Below, piece after piece: positions 1 through 8,636 of a stretch of 64,000 nt of DNA (position 1 is its first letter; each line of letters opens with the position of its first letter). Location of the stretch: the NCBI GenBank assembly GCA_963667595.2, contig CAXXWD010000001.1:682001-746000 (forward strand), in the 5' to 3' direction. The notes beneath the pieces are model-generated. The model saw only the letters and a list, made by a program, of their open reading frames with translations. It was not told the origin of the DNA and did no database searches. The translations under genes were made by a program, and so were the position numbers. Source of the DNA: JAHJQZ01 sp963667595 (GTDB taxonomy: Bacteria > Pseudomonadota > Alphaproteobacteria > Rhizobiales > Devosiaceae).

Positions 1-74
1 TGGCCTTTTTTCTTGACAGGATACGCTGTTCGGCGATCCTCGTTGCCTTTCACGTGAACTGATCAGAACCGAAC

Positions 75-1274
75 ATGTTGACCCCGCATATCGAAGAAAC
101 GATCCGAACGCTGGCCCAGAACCGGCCCGAGCGCAGTTTTTATCTCTATGACCCTTCGATCATGGCCACAAAGATCGAAGCGCTCAAATTGCACCTGCCG
201 GAGGGCGTGGCGATCTATTATGCCATGAAGGCCAATCCGCATGCCGCCTTTCTCGAAACCGCCCGCAAGGCCGGTGTCGAGGGGGTCGAGATCGCCAGTT
301 TCGGCGAAGGCAAGAAAGCGCTGAACGCGGGCTTCGCGCCATCCCAGATCATTTTCACCGGGCCGGGCAAGTCGCCCGAGGAACTGGAATGGAGTGTCGC
401 CGTCGGCATCCGCACCATCCATGTCGAATCCCTGACCGAGGCCTATAGGCTCAACGAAATCGCCGGGCTTCAAGGCAAACGGCAGGACATCCTGGTGCGC
501 GTCAACGCCAATTTCGCCATCCACGGCGCCCAGGCCAGCTTTTCCGGCGACAGTTCCAAACTCGGCATCGATGAGAACGCGTTCCGCACAATCCTGCCGG
601 AAATCCTTGCCCTGCCCAATCTCAACTTCCTCGGCCTTCATGTTTATTCCGCCTCGGGCGTTCTCGACGTCGCCGACCTTTTGAAGAACTGCGAACTGGT
701 CTTTGCGCTCGCCGACGAGATCGAGAACCAGTATCAGGGCGTCACCTGTCCGGTCATCGATTTCGGCGGTGGGTTCGGGATCGATTATCTCAAGTCCGGC
801 CATGACTTCGCGCTTGCGGAGTACGCGGCGGGGCTTTCCAGCCTGATCACCCGTTTCGGGTTCTCCGGACGTCGGTTCGTGCTCGAACTCGGGCGGTATC
901 TGACCGCCGACAGCGGCTGGTATTGCACCGAAATCCTCGACATCAAGAATTCGCTAGGCAAGAAGCAGGTCATCTGCGCCGGCGGCGCGCACCATTTCCG
1001 TCGCCCGGCCGCGCTTCGCATCAACCATCCGGTTTCCATCGTCGCCATGAACCGTCCAAAGGTCTTTGCCGGCCAGGAAAATGTTAAAAACGAGAACGTC
1101 TTCATCGGTGGCCCCTTATGCAACACCGCCGACCGGCTCGCGGCCCATGACGTCGCCATCGCCCACGCCGAAATCGGCGACATGGCGGTGTTCGAACTGG
1201 CCGGCGCCTATGGTTATTCAATGAGCCACCTCGAGTTCTTGAGCCACGCCCATCCGCCCGAGATCGTGATCTAG
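75..1274 (+). CDS. Type III PLP-dependent decarboxylase (ornithine/diaminopimelate decarboxylase fold)
   Basis: Fold-type III PLP enzyme of 399 aa that probably removes a carboxyl group from an amino acid or amino-acid conjugate. The PLP lysine sits in YYAMKANPH (K52). The glycine-rich phosphate loop DFGGGFGID is near residue 230, the ELGRYL motif lies downstream, and the second active-site cysteine is in GGPLCNTAD (about C349). The motif set is closer to the carrier-protein or siderophore-associated branch (PvsE, SbnH, BtrK) than to classical LysA or SpeC, but no siderophore genes adjoin it. I saw no clear Shine-Dalgarno sequence before this ATG. It stands alone, convergent with the PHP gene. 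Substrate unknown; fold assignment is firm. Confidence 0.85.
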   Translation: MLTPHIEETIRTLAQNRPERSFYLYDPSIMATKIEALKLHLPEGVAIYYAMKANPHAAFLETARKAGVEGVEIASFGEGKKALNAGFAPSQIIFTGPGKSPEELEWSVAVGIRTIHVESLTEAYRLNEIAGLQGKRQDILVRVNANFAIHGAQASFSGDSSKLGIDENAFRTILPEILALPNLNFLGLHVYSASGVLDVADLLKNCELVFALADEIENQYQGVTCPVIDFGGGFGIDYLKSGHDFALAEYAAGLSSLITRFGFSGRRFVLELGRYLTADSGWYCTEILDIKNSLGKKQVICAGGAHHFRRPAALRINHPVSIVAMNRPKVFAGQENVKNENVFIGGPLCNTADRLAAHDVAIAHAEIGDMAVFELAGAYGYSMSHLEFLSHAHPPEIVI

Positions 1275-1305
1275 CAACGGGTCGTCAGTGCCTGCGCATC
1301 CTCCA

Positions 1306-1334
1306 CGTCATCCCCGACTTGATCGGGAATGACG
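1306..1334. repeat. Dispersed palindrome CGTCATCCCCGA..TCGGGAATGACG
   Basis: A near-perfect inverted repeat lies between two convergent genes, so it can fold on either transcript and may act as a terminator. A second, less complete copy with the same CGTCATCCCC core is at 43153-43176. Confidence 0.6.
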
Positions 1335-1359
1335 CGGCATTCCGGGCCGACTTCCCCCC

Positions 1360-2433
1360 TCAGAAATCCGGGTCGTAGCCGAAATAGATCGGGTTGGACA
1401 AAGCCACCATGTTGCCGCTTTGCGCCATCGAGAAGGGCACGTCCGGATAGGGCGTCTGCGGCCCTTCGATCTCGACGCGATAATAAATCCGCTGGCCCGG
1501 TTCCGGCGTATCGGAGAAGCTTGCCGTCTGCGTTTCCGGATCGGTGAAAAGCGTCATGAACGGATCGCGGTTCCTGATGACGTTGACCTTGTAGCGAACG
1601 CCCTGAAGACTGCCGCCGACAAGCCGGACTTCGAATGTGACCGGACCGCCCGTCGGGACGGCGTTGTCGCCCATCGTCAGCGTCAGCATGCCATCCGCTT
1701 CGAACCCGGCATGTAGCTCGACGCGCGGATTGAAGGGATTGGCGCTGACCGAGGCCCGCCCGCGTTCCAGTGCCTTGAGCAGCGCCTTTTTCGTACGTGC
1801 TTCGGCGTGGATCCAGGTCGTCGGCGTGCCGACATAATTGGCCATCGCCTCCAGCGCCTGCGGCGTCGTCATCTCGCCCCGCACCGGCACGCCGTGATGG
1901 GAATCCGATCCGCCACGAGCGCCGAGCATGCGGCCGGACAGGAGCATGTCGTCCCAGATCCTGACCCCCGGCACGTTTTTGGGCCAGACCGAGGTGTTCC
2001 AGATTTCGACACTGTCGGCGATGTCGAAGGAAAAACCATAATGGTTCTTGGTACTTGGATGATTGGCCGAAAAGTGCACGCCAAGCTCGCGCTTCAAGGC
2101 CAGCAAGTCCCAGTCGCGCGCGTCACGCATATCGAACACACGCTGATGATCGTATGGGGTGGGTGACAGGATGTTGATGTGTCCGCGCGGCGCGGTCAGT
2201 TCGGCGCCGTAGAACAAGAGGACCGTGTCCGACGCAAACTCCGGATCGGCCCAGGTGTGATGGGCAACATCACCCATCACATGCACGTCGTGATCGGTGA
2301 TGGCGAGATAGTCGAACCCCATTTTCTCGGCAAAGCCGATGATCCGCTTTTCCGGATTGTTGGTCGAATCCGTCGAATGGCGCGAATGCATGTGCCAATC
2401 GCCCTTGAGCCAGATTCCCTGCTGTTTTGTCAT
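1360..2433 (-). CDS. PHP-domain metallohydrolase (CehA/McbA-like)
   Basis: Cytoplasmic metal-dependent hydrolase of 357 aa. The N-terminal PHP motif GDWHMHSRHS supplies the HxH metal ligands; further ligands are in AITDHDVH, the SANHPS stretch and RGGSDSHH near the middle. The C-terminal third is a probable beta-rich domain (residues about 250-350). CehA/McbA relatives hydrolyse carbamate or phosphoester bonds, but the substrate here cannot be read from sequence. I chose the ATG giving MTKQQG because AGGAAG lies about 12 bases upstream and the HxH motif should be close to the N-terminus; a start ten codons earlier is open. It is transcribed divergently from the VOC gene. Confidence 0.8.
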   Translation of the reverse strand: MTKQQGIWLKGDWHMHSRHSTDSTNNPEKRIIGFAEKMGFDYLAITDHDVHVMGDVAHHTWADPEFASDTVLLFYGAELTAPRGHINILSPTPYDHQRVFDMRDARDWDLLALKRELGVHFSANHPSTKNHYGFSFDIADSVEIWNTSVWPKNVPGVRIWDDMLLSGRMLGARGGSDSHHGVPVRGEMTTPQALEAMANYVGTPTTWIHAEARTKKALLKALERGRASVSANPFNPRVELHAGFEADGMLTLTMGDNAVPTGGPVTFEVRLVGGSLQGVRYKVNVIRNRDPFMTLFTDPETQTASFSDTPEPGQRIYYRVEIEGPQTPYPDVPFSMAQSGNMVALSNPIYFGYDPDF

Positions 2434-2549
2434 CGTAAATCCCGTCTTCCTATCGTGCCGCATGAGCTAGCATCGACACGCCGTGCTGAAAAGCCCGACA
2501 CGGCGGGAACGGGAGCCGCGCTTGCGTCCGGTTGTCACTTGCGATAACG

Positions 2550-2559
2550 ATAATATTAT
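2550..2559. promoter_or_regulatory. Short AT palindrome in a divergent promoter region
   Basis: ATAATATTAT lies in the 213-base gap between the divergent PHP and VOC genes, inside an AT-rich patch (GATAACGATAATATTATAG). It could be a -10 region or a small operator; nothing else supports either reading. Confidence 0.25.
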
Positions 2560-2646
2560 AGAATGACAGTTCAGTTTTATCTGTCCATCACCGCCGCGCT
2601 GCTTTTCGAAAAACGCGGAAAATTACTTTGCCGTTTCGAGGACCAA

Positions 2647-3072
2647 ATGAATAAAAAACTCGTCAGGCAGATTGCCCATATCTGCCTTTTCGCCAACGAT
2701 ATCGACACGACCGCCGATTGGTATCAGCGCGTGCTCGGCATCACGAAAGTCTTCGATTTCACCCGTGACGGGCGCGTGTTCGGCTATTATCTCGACGCGG
2801 GCGCGAATACCTATATCGAGGTGTTCGAGAACACGGATTCCCAAAGCTCCGAAAATCCGAAGATTGGCCATATCTGTTTCGAGGTGATCGATATTGATGA
2901 GGCCATCGCCCATGTCCGGGAACTGGGCTACCAAGCCACAGACAAGGCCAGGGGGTGCGACGACACCTTGCAATCCTGGATCACCGATCCGGACGGCGTC
3001 AAAATCGAGTTGCACCAGTATACGCCGGCAAGCGCCCAATATATCGGCGGCGACCGCGTCGCCAACTGGTAG
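2647..3072 (+). CDS. VOC (glyoxalase/bleomycin-resistance) family protein
   Basis: Small cytoplasmic protein of 141 aa with two beta-alpha-beta-beta-beta modules. The first opens with IAHICLFANDIDTTADWYQRVLG and carries a metal-ligand candidate H, with a partner glutamate in YIEVFE. The second starts GHICFEVIDIDEAI and ends DPDGVKIELHQY, the usual VOC signature with its last metal ligand (E in IELHQ). Function within VOC (lyase, isomerase, dioxygenase) is undetermined. The start at MNKKLV is preceded by GAGGA four bases upstream, better than an ATG 84 bases earlier in the same frame. It converges on the glycerate kinase gene with a 17-base gap. Confidence 0.8.
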   Translation: MNKKLVRQIAHICLFANDIDTTADWYQRVLGITKVFDFTRDGRVFGYYLDAGANTYIEVFENTDSQSSENPKIGHICFEVIDIDEAIAHVRELGYQATDKARGCDDTLQSWITDPDGVKIELHQYTPASAQYIGGDRVANW

Positions 3073-3089
3073 CGGCGCACCACGTTCCG

Positions 3090-4358
3090 TCAGGCGATGA
3101 GGATCGCCCGGAAATCATTGACGTTCGTGCCGGTCGGACCGGGAACGAACAGATCGCCCACGGTGGAAAAAGCACCGTAGCTGTCATGCGCGCCCAGAAG
3201 CGCGCGCGGATCGATGCCGGCCTGCCGCATGCGGGCAACGCTCTCGCCATCGGCAAAACCACCGGCATTGTCCTCGGTCCCGTCGATCCCGTCGGTATCG
3301 GCGGCCAGCGCCGTCACGCCGTTCAACCCGTCGATACCGAGTGCAAGCGACAACAAGAACTCGCCATTACGCCCACCCCGCCCGCCGGCACCGGCCAGCG
3401 TTACCGTGGTTTCGCCGCCTGACAGCATGATAACGGGCTTGGCGAAGGGCCGGTTCCTGAGCGCCACCTCCCGCGTCAGCGCCGCCAGCACCGAACCAAC
3501 CTCGCGCGCCTCGCCTTCGATGGCATCGGACAAAAACGCCGTCTCATAGCCGATCGCGCGCGCCGCGCTGGCGGCCGCTTCCAGCGATTTGGCCGCCGAA
3601 GCGATGACATGAACCTCGTTGCGGGCGAAAGCCGGATCGTCCGGCAGTGGCGCCGGAGCGTCGTCGGACCGCAACAGCGCGGCAATGGCTGGCGGCAGGT
3701 CGAGCCGGTAAAGATCAACAAGACGCCGCGCCTCGCTGCGACCCGTGGCGTCGGGAACCGTCGGGCCGGAAGCAACCAGCGCCGGATCGTCGCCCGGCAC
3801 GTCCGAAACGACCAGCGTAACCACCCGGGCCGGCGCCGCCGCCTTGGCCAGCCGCCCGCCCTTGATGGCAGAGATCTGCTTGCGCAAGGCATTCATGGCC
3901 GAAATCGGCGCACCGGAGGCAAGAAGCGCGCGATTGAGCGCGATTTCGTCCTCGAGCGTCAGCCCCGGCAAAGGCGCCGGCAACAGGGCGGAGCCGCCGC
4001 CCGAAACCAGCGCCACCACCAGATCGTTTTCGCCGAGACCGGAAACCAGCCGCAAAAGCCGCTGGGCCGCCGCCGCCCCGGCGGCATCCGGCACGGGGTG
4101 GCTGGCTTCGACGACCTCCAGCCCCGGCACCGGACCGGCCTGACCGTAACGGGTAACGACAAGCCCCTCGACCGGTCCCGACCAGCGGGACATGAAGGCC
4201 CGCGCCATCTGCGTCGCACCCTTGCCGATGGCGACGATTACGGTGCGCCCCTTTGGGCACTCGGGCAAGAAAGGCGCCATCGCCTCGCCCGGATCGGCGG
4301 CTCTGACCGCCGCCTGAAACAGTTTGGTCAACACGTCCCGCGCCGCGCCATCACGCAT
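3090..4358 (-). CDS. Glycerate 2-kinase, MOFRL family (TtuD/GckA type)
   Basis: Phosphorylates D-glycerate to 2-phosphoglycerate in serine-cycle, tartrate or glyoxylate metabolism; older literature calls the family hydroxypyruvate reductase TtuD. The protein is 422 aa, normal for the family. The N-terminal DUF4147 half has VIVAIGKGA, LVSGGGSALL and the ISAIKGGRLA segment. The C-terminal MOFRL half has LSGGETTVTL, GRGGRNGEFLL, ALAADTDGIDGTEDNAGG and the closing GDLFVPGPTGTNVND. No partner genes of glyoxylate metabolism are adjacent. It is divergent from the MaoC pair, 146 bases away. Confidence 0.88.
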   Translation of the reverse strand: MRDGAARDVLTKLFQAAVRAADPGEAMAPFLPECPKGRTVIVAIGKGATQMARAFMSRWSGPVEGLVVTRYGQAGPVPGLEVVEASHPVPDAAGAAAAQRLLRLVSGLGENDLVVALVSGGGSALLPAPLPGLTLEDEIALNRALLASGAPISAMNALRKQISAIKGGRLAKAAAPARVVTLVVSDVPGDDPALVASGPTVPDATGRSEARRLVDLYRLDLPPAIAALLRSDDAPAPLPDDPAFARNEVHVIASAAKSLEAAASAARAIGYETAFLSDAIEGEAREVGSVLAALTREVALRNRPFAKPVIMLSGGETTVTLAGAGGRGGRNGEFLLSLALGIDGLNGVTALAADTDGIDGTEDNAGGFADGESVARMRQAGIDPRALLGAHDSYGAFSTVGDLFVPGPTGTNVNDFRAILIA

Positions 4359-4504
4359 CGTATATCCTCCCGTCCGCCCTTACTTTTTTCAGTCGCACCC
4401 ATCGGGTCGCAGGCCGGTTTCATCGCCGCACCCACCGTCTTGAACCTTGTTTTTTTGCGCCGTGCCCGGCACATTGATCCGTTAACTCTTCGACTAGGAC
4501 TATC

Positions 4505-4999
4505 ATGCATCAATCGATCAACCCGGTCACCAAGGACCGGAAGCATTTCGAGGATCTCGAAGTGGGGCAGAGCTTTGCCCTGCCGAGCCGCAAAGTAACG
4601 CGGCAGATGATCGTCGATTTCGCCAGACAATACGACCCCCTGCCCTTTCATCTCGACGAAAAACAGGCCAAGGCTTCTCTGCTCGGCGGCCTTGCCTCTT
4701 CCGGCTGGCAAACCGCGACGTTGAGCCAGAAACTGCTTGTCGACGTCTTTTTATCCGGCGTTGCCACCATGGGGATGATCGATGTCACCAAGCTCAAATG
4801 GCTCAAGCCGGTCATGGTAGACGACACCATCGACGGGTCCGCCAGGCTGACAGCCCTCAAATCCGCGCCGGACCGCGCCGATGCCGGCCTTGCGATACTT
4901 GATCTTCACGTCCACAACCAGAAACAGCAACCGGTCCTGTCCATGCGCCTGACCTATCTCGTCGAACGGCGCCAACCGGTGCAAAAGGCCGCGTCATGA
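4505..4999 (+). CDS. MaoC family (R)-hydratase/dehydratase, first of pair
   Basis: Single hot-dog domain protein of 164 aa. The hydratase motif is in FARQYDPLPFHLD, where D and H form the catalytic pair, followed by LASSGWQTATL. Such proteins hydrate trans-2-enoyl-CoA or related acyl-CoA substrates. The last codons overlap the next gene by four bases (ATGA), so the two MaoC proteins are translationally coupled and may form a heterodimeric hydratase, as in other tandem MaoC pairs. Substrate not identifiable. Confidence 0.85.
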   Translation: MHQSINPVTKDRKHFEDLEVGQSFALPSRKVTRQMIVDFARQYDPLPFHLDEKQAKASLLGGLASSGWQTATLSQKLLVDVFLSGVATMGMIDVTKLKWLKPVMVDDTIDGSARLTALKSAPDRADAGLAILDLHVHNQKQQPVLSMRLTYLVERRQPVQKAAS

Positions 5000-5550
5000 C
5001 CCAATGGTACGAGGATGTCGTGCTCAACGAACTGATCCCGATGGGCGAACATACGTTTACCGCCGAAGAGATCGTTGCGTTCGCCAGCGACTACGATCCG
5101 CACTATTTCCACACCGATCCGGAAGCGGCGCGGCAATCCGTTTATGGCGGGCTGGTCGCGTCTGGCTGGCATACCGCCTGCGTCGGGCAGCGCCTGATGA
5201 TCGACCGGCTTGCCGAAGAGGCCGAAATACTGCGCGCCAATGGCGAGGAACCCGGCGTTACCGGCCCCTCGCCCGGCATCAATGACATGGGTTTCGAAAC
5301 CCCGGTCCGACCCGGCGACACCGTCACCTATTCGCTGAAGGTCACCCACAAGCGCCGGTCGAACTCGCTGCCCGGCTGGGGAGTGCTGATCAACTTCATG
5401 GAAGGGCACAACCAGAACGGCGAACGCGTTTATTACGAGGAAGTCGTCAGCTTTTCCAAATTGCGCGACTACCACCCGAGCAGGAAGCAACGCTTCATGA
5501 TGTGGCTCGCCACGATACCGGGACTGAAACGGCTCGTCCGCAAGCACTGA
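4996..5550 (+). CDS. MaoC family (R)-hydratase/dehydratase, second of pair
   Basis: Second hot-dog protein of the overlapping pair, 184 aa. The motif ASDYDPHYFHTDP holds the expected D and H, and VASGWHTACVGQRL follows as in the first copy, so both subunits look catalytically intact. It has a basic C-terminal tail of about 25 residues (RKQRFMMWLATIPGLKRLV) absent from the first protein, possibly amphipathic. Cotranscribed with its neighbour; the operon seems to contain only these two genes. Confidence 0.85.
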   Translation: MTQWYEDVVLNELIPMGEHTFTAEEIVAFASDYDPHYFHTDPEAARQSVYGGLVASGWHTACVGQRLMIDRLAEEAEILRANGEEPGVTGPSPGINDMGFETPVRPGDTVTYSLKVTHKRRSNSLPGWGVLINFMEGHNQNGERVYYEEVVSFSKLRDYHPSRKQRFMMWLATIPGLKRLVRKH

Positions 5551-5833
5551 TTCGGTTTTGACGACATCCGGCTTTTCGGCCATACTATTCGTCTCAACAC
5601 TGAAGGAGGTCTCGATCACGATGCGTTCATAAGCCTTGCGAACGTCCGGGCAGATGCGCCGCGAAAGCGGTTGATTTTGCGTGGTCGGTTGGCGGAGCTT
5701 CGTGAATGCCTTTTTGGTCTTTGTCGGCTGACCTCCGACGTTCCTGAAATCCTGAATCCTCTTGCGCGGCACCTTTTTGGCGTCGCGCAGCACCCATTCA
5801 GTCTGCCGCCCGCGCGGCGGAATAGGAGCGCAA

Positions 5834-6007
5834 ATGCCCAAGCAGATTTTTCAACGCCCGACGCCCATTCGTCACGACAATTGGAAACGGGGCGGTCCGG
5901 CAGTCCCCGGCCGGCAGCAAGGCCAAAAGCCCGTGCTGCCCCGGCCGGACACTCAATCGGCCAAATCCGGTCCTTTTGAACTGAAAACGGACGAAAAGCC
6001 GAAATGA
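5834..6007 (+). CDS. Hypothetical small basic protein, 57 aa
   Basis: The open frame begins ATG after a good Shine-Dalgarno AGGAG at 5824-5828 with five-base spacing, and ends TGA. The product (MPKQIFQRPTPIRHDNWKRG..., ending KTDEKPK) is rich in Pro, Gln, Lys and Arg, has no hydrophobic segment and looks disordered. I do not recognise it. The 283 bases before it hold no convincing gene. The ribosome-binding site is the main evidence. Confidence 0.4.
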   Translation: MPKQIFQRPTPIRHDNWKRGGPAVPGRQQGQKPVLPRPDTQSAKSGPFELKTDEKPK

Positions 6008-6203
6008 CATCGCGTGCGTTTCGGGTTCTTGAAGGAACGCCGCTTGGTTAGGTGTTCGTCGCCGGAATGCGACGCACAGAGAACGAACCAGCGTCACCGA
6101 ACCTGAGAAATGCCGGAAGCGGCGGGGGCGATTTCTCCTCCGCCGCCTCTTGATTCACGCCTGTGCCGCACCATCTCGAAACCAGGACAAACCGGAGACA
6201 AAG

Positions 6204-6644
6204 ATGGCCTTTTTTGCTGAAATCGGCTTCATCGTCCTGGCGATCATCGCCATCGTTTCGCTGGCACGGTCGGGACAGAACGCGACCCGTCTGCACGATA
6301 TCGGCGAGGAACGCATTGCCGCCTATATGACGACGCTCAGGCGCACCGGCACCAACCCGACACTGGCCGAAATGACCGATACGGAGCTCAGCGACATCTT
6401 GCGCGCCGCCATGCGCCGGCTCGCCGCCGGCCAGAGCCGCAAGCTCACCTTGCTGGTACTCGGCGCCATCGCCACGCTGCTGGCCGGCGTGGTGTTCGGC
6501 GTCGAGGAAGGCTGGCGCGCTTTCGCCGCCACGCTCGTCATCGGCGGCATCGCCCTGTACGGGCTCGAACGCGTGCTCGACCGGACCACCCGCGCCCCGA
6601 TCGAGGCGCAGGGGCTGGATATCGAGCGGTTACGCCTGGACTGA
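6204..6644 (+). CDS. Hypothetical membrane protein, 146 aa
   Basis: Predicted inner-membrane protein. A first hydrophobic helix occupies residues 1-20 (MAFFAEIGFIVLAIIAIVSLA). A soluble stretch with charged helices follows (IGEERIAAYMTTL, MTDTELSDILRAAMRRL), then two close hydrophobic segments at about 80-97 and 105-120 (LTLLVLGAIATLLAGVVFG, AFAATLVIGGIALYGL). Start chosen at the ATG preceded by GGAGA at about ten bases; an upstream ATG in frame has no such site. I do not recognise the family. Confidence 0.6.
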   Translation: MAFFAEIGFIVLAIIAIVSLARSGQNATRLHDIGEERIAAYMTTLRRTGTNPTLAEMTDTELSDILRAAMRRLAAGQSRKLTLLVLGAIATLLAGVVFGVEEGWRAFAATLVIGGIALYGLERVLDRTTRAPIEAQGLDIERLRLD

Positions 6645-6718
6645 CGGGTCTCGCACTCAAGGCTTTCAGGCTTGGGCGGTGCCGCTATTACGGCTCCGAA
6701 ATCTCAAGCACGGCTTTG

Positions 6719-7129
6719 CTACTGCACTTCCACCCTGACGGCCGTCGCCCGGTTGCCGTTGCCGATAAGCTCAACTCGGATCCAGACTTCGCGATTGACC
6801 ACGTCCCAGGCCGCCTGCTGGGAAATCCAGCCATTGGCCAGCATTGATTCCATGCGTTCGCGATTGTTGGCATTGCCGAAAAAGCTGTCCCAGTCGTCGC
6901 CGGGATCGCCACGCCCGAACCGATGATAATTCGCCCGGTCCTGCCGGATGATCTGCCACGGCTGGGTCAACCGCGTCCCGCGCGAATTGAAATGATCGGC
7001 ATGGCCGAGATAGGCCGTATAGGTCTCGATGACCTGACCGCCGCCGCCCCGGACGATGGCACCCTGGCCAAGAACCGGAGAAACCATCAATCCGACCAGC
7101 AAACCCGCCGCAACCCAAATGCGCTTCAT
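6719..7129 (-). CDS. Secreted protein of unknown function with HFNS / QIIRQDRAN signature (paralog 1)
   Basis: 136 aa with a classical Sec signal peptide (MKRIWVAAGLLVGLMVSPVLG, cleavage likely after about residue 22). The mature part has ADHFNSRGTRLTQPWQ followed by IIRQDRANYHRFGRGD and a C-terminal WIRVELIGNG. The same ordered signature occurs in the gene at 7816-8223, so the two are paralogs. AGGAGAGG lies just before the chosen ATG. No catalytic motif or cysteine pair is evident. Probably periplasmic; function unknown. Confidence 0.7.
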   Translation of the reverse strand: MKRIWVAAGLLVGLMVSPVLGQGAIVRGGGGQVIETYTAYLGHADHFNSRGTRLTQPWQIIRQDRANYHRFGRGDPGDDWDSFFGNANNRERMESMLANGWISQQAAWDVVNREVWIRVELIGNGNRATAVRVEVQ

Positions 7130-7348
7130 GACCCTCTCCTTCATTCGACCGCCTCCAGACTCGTTTTTTAAAAATGAGCATCTTTTCGTATCAGAAACGA
7201 TGCGACAAATCTGGACACAATTCACGCAATCCCAAACCGACCGGCCGGTATGCGCTGAAATACCTCCGTTCTTCGCGCCAAACACACGGAAACAGCTTGT
7301 GCCCCGCCCCGTGCATCGAGTCCGACATCAAGCTCTTGCACGAAGGGA

Positions 7349-7699
7349 CTAGAGATCCGCGCGTGCCGTTGCAATACCGTCGATCATGATCAGGCAGTCG
7401 TCGTCGAAAAATGCCGTTGTCGTGGTCATCCGCGCCGGATAGCGCCCCTCATCGAAAAACGCGCGAAACAGCCGTTCCATTTCACCGAGATCCTCGATGC
7501 GCTTGAGGAAAACGCCGACCTTGACGAGGCTGGCGAGCGGTCGGTCGTGTTGTGCCAGCGTCGCTTCGAGTCCCGCCATGGTTCCGCGCAACTGGGTGGC
7601 GAAATCGTCGCCGGAACCGCGATGAAGACCGAGGAAAATGAAATCCCCCGCCCGGACGGCGGCGGAATAGCTGTGCGGCGTCGAAAGATAGTCGGGCAT
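7349..7699 (-). CDS. RidA (YjgF/YER057c/UK114) family protein
   Basis: Protein of 116 aa with the RidA fold order: AAVRAGDFIFLGLHRG, the helix QLRGTMAGLEATLAQ, LASLVKVGVFLKRIEDLGEM and a C-terminal PARMTTTTAFFDDDCLIMIDGIA. The conserved arginine that deaminates enamines in true RidA appears as R in YPARMT, but the usual VEIEAIA end reads LIMIDGIA, so it may belong to a divergent Rid subgroup. It sits between the two secreted paralogs on the same strand, with gaps of 219 and 116 bases, so cotranscription is uncertain. Confidence 0.75.
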   Translation of the reverse strand: MPDYLSTPHSYSAAVRAGDFIFLGLHRGSGDDFATQLRGTMAGLEATLAQHDRPLASLVKVGVFLKRIEDLGEMERLFRAFFDEGRYPARMTTTTAFFDDDCLIMIDGIATARADL

Positions 7700-7815
7700 G
7701 ACCTTGTTCCCATTCCTGAAAGGCGAATGAGGAACATATCATGAACGCATCACAATGGGCAGCGCAATCCGTTGCAAAAAAAGAGTGTCGCGCTGCCCTT
7801 ATCAGGTGCACGCGA

Positions 7816-8223
7816 TCAATCCGGAAACGAGACCTCGATGCGGGCGTCGCCGGCTGCGGTTTCATCGGCATAGATGCACACATAGACTTCATTGTTGACG
7901 ATATAGTCGGCCTGCGCCTTGGTCAGCCCTCCGCGATTCACGCGCTTCTCCATCGTTGCGCGATTAGTCGCCGACATGAACAGATCGTCCGTCTCGTCAT
8001 GCTCGTCGCGCAGGTTGAAGCGGTGAAAATTGGCCCGATCCTGCCGGATGATCTGGGCTGCCTTGGTCAGCCGCTGACCCTTGGAATTGAAGTGATCCTG
8101 CTCGCTCAAAAAGGCACAGTAATAGGTTGTGAGCCCCGATCCCGCGGCCAAACTCACGCTCGTCGCAACAGGCGACAAAAGAACAAGGGTCGCACCAGCC
8201 AAAAGGCCAAGTACAGGTTTCAT
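7816..8223 (-). CDS. Secreted protein of unknown function with HFNS / QIIRQDRAN signature (paralog 2)
   Basis: 135 aa. Signal peptide MKPVLGLLAGATLVLLSPVATSVSLA is followed by a short mature protein with QDHFNSKGQRLTKAAQ, IIRQDRANFHRFNLRDEHD and a C-terminal VYVCIYADETAAG. The aligned core matches paralog 1 at almost every position of HFNSxGxRLTxxxQIIRQDRANxHRF. Here the mature part has two cysteines (YYCAF and VYVCIY) that paralog 1 lacks, which might form a disulfide in the periplasm. A strong AGGAGG precedes the start. Function unknown. Confidence 0.7.
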   Translation of the reverse strand: MKPVLGLLAGATLVLLSPVATSVSLAAGSGLTTYYCAFLSEQDHFNSKGQRLTKAAQIIRQDRANFHRFNLRDEHDETDDLFMSATNRATMEKRVNRGGLTKAQADYIVNNEVYVCIYADETAAGDARIEVSFPD

Positions 8224-8636
8224 CGGGAACCTCCTTTTGAACACAAAGCCGGAAGGCACGCGAACGCGCCCCTCACATCGGCTTGAGGATGGCAGCCCGA
8301 TCCCGGATCGTCCACCGCAGCGCGGCCAGATCCGCTGCGACCAAATATCGGCGCCGCCACTATCAGCAAGCGGACCGGAAAAAATCCGCTTCGATCCGAA
8401 AGATCTGTCCTTGGTAATGGAGCATCGGGCGAAAACCCGGAATAGATCACGTTTGGCTGGATCGTGTGGTCTGCTCCAACGTCTTGTTTTGGCGTGATTT
8501 CTGGTCGGCGAACCGGCACCCTTTGAGATTTGAAGGATGCGACCATCAAAGAACAGAACCGGACGGGTCGATACCACCGGAACACCCGCCGCTTCATCGC
8601 AGCGGCATCCGCGAACTGGAAAAGCGCGTGTGGCAA
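8224..8636. other. Intergenic region with partial dispersed repeats
   Basis: 413 bases without a credible gene. The left part is the promoter side of the secreted paralog. The middle holds GAGCATCGGGCGAAAA, a fragment of the long palindromic repeat seen complete near 24.4 and 54.6 kb, immediately followed by the repeat copy at 8443-8478. The right part is the 3' side of the GH105 gene. Confidence 0.5.
8443..8478. repeat. Dispersed imperfect palindrome TAGATCACGTTTGGCTGGATCGTG
   Basis: About 36 bases nearly identical to 49824-49860. Both contain GATCACG..CGTGTGRTC, an imperfect inverted repeat around GGCTG, and both lie in gene-free DNA. Confidence 0.65.

Noticed and set aside
1..74. TTGACA at 13-18 as the -35 of the decarboxylase promoter
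   Set aside because: No acceptable -10 at 16-18 bases; may be chance.
5601..5632. GGAGG followed by ATG at about 5621
   Set aside because: The frame closes after three codons (ATG CGT TCA TAA); at most a leader peptide, with no supporting structure.
4954..5841. Minus-strand open frame extending from the MaoC genes through 5551-5833
   Set aside because: Its second half is antisense to MaoC; the first ~85 codons have no ribosome-binding site and no recognisable motif.
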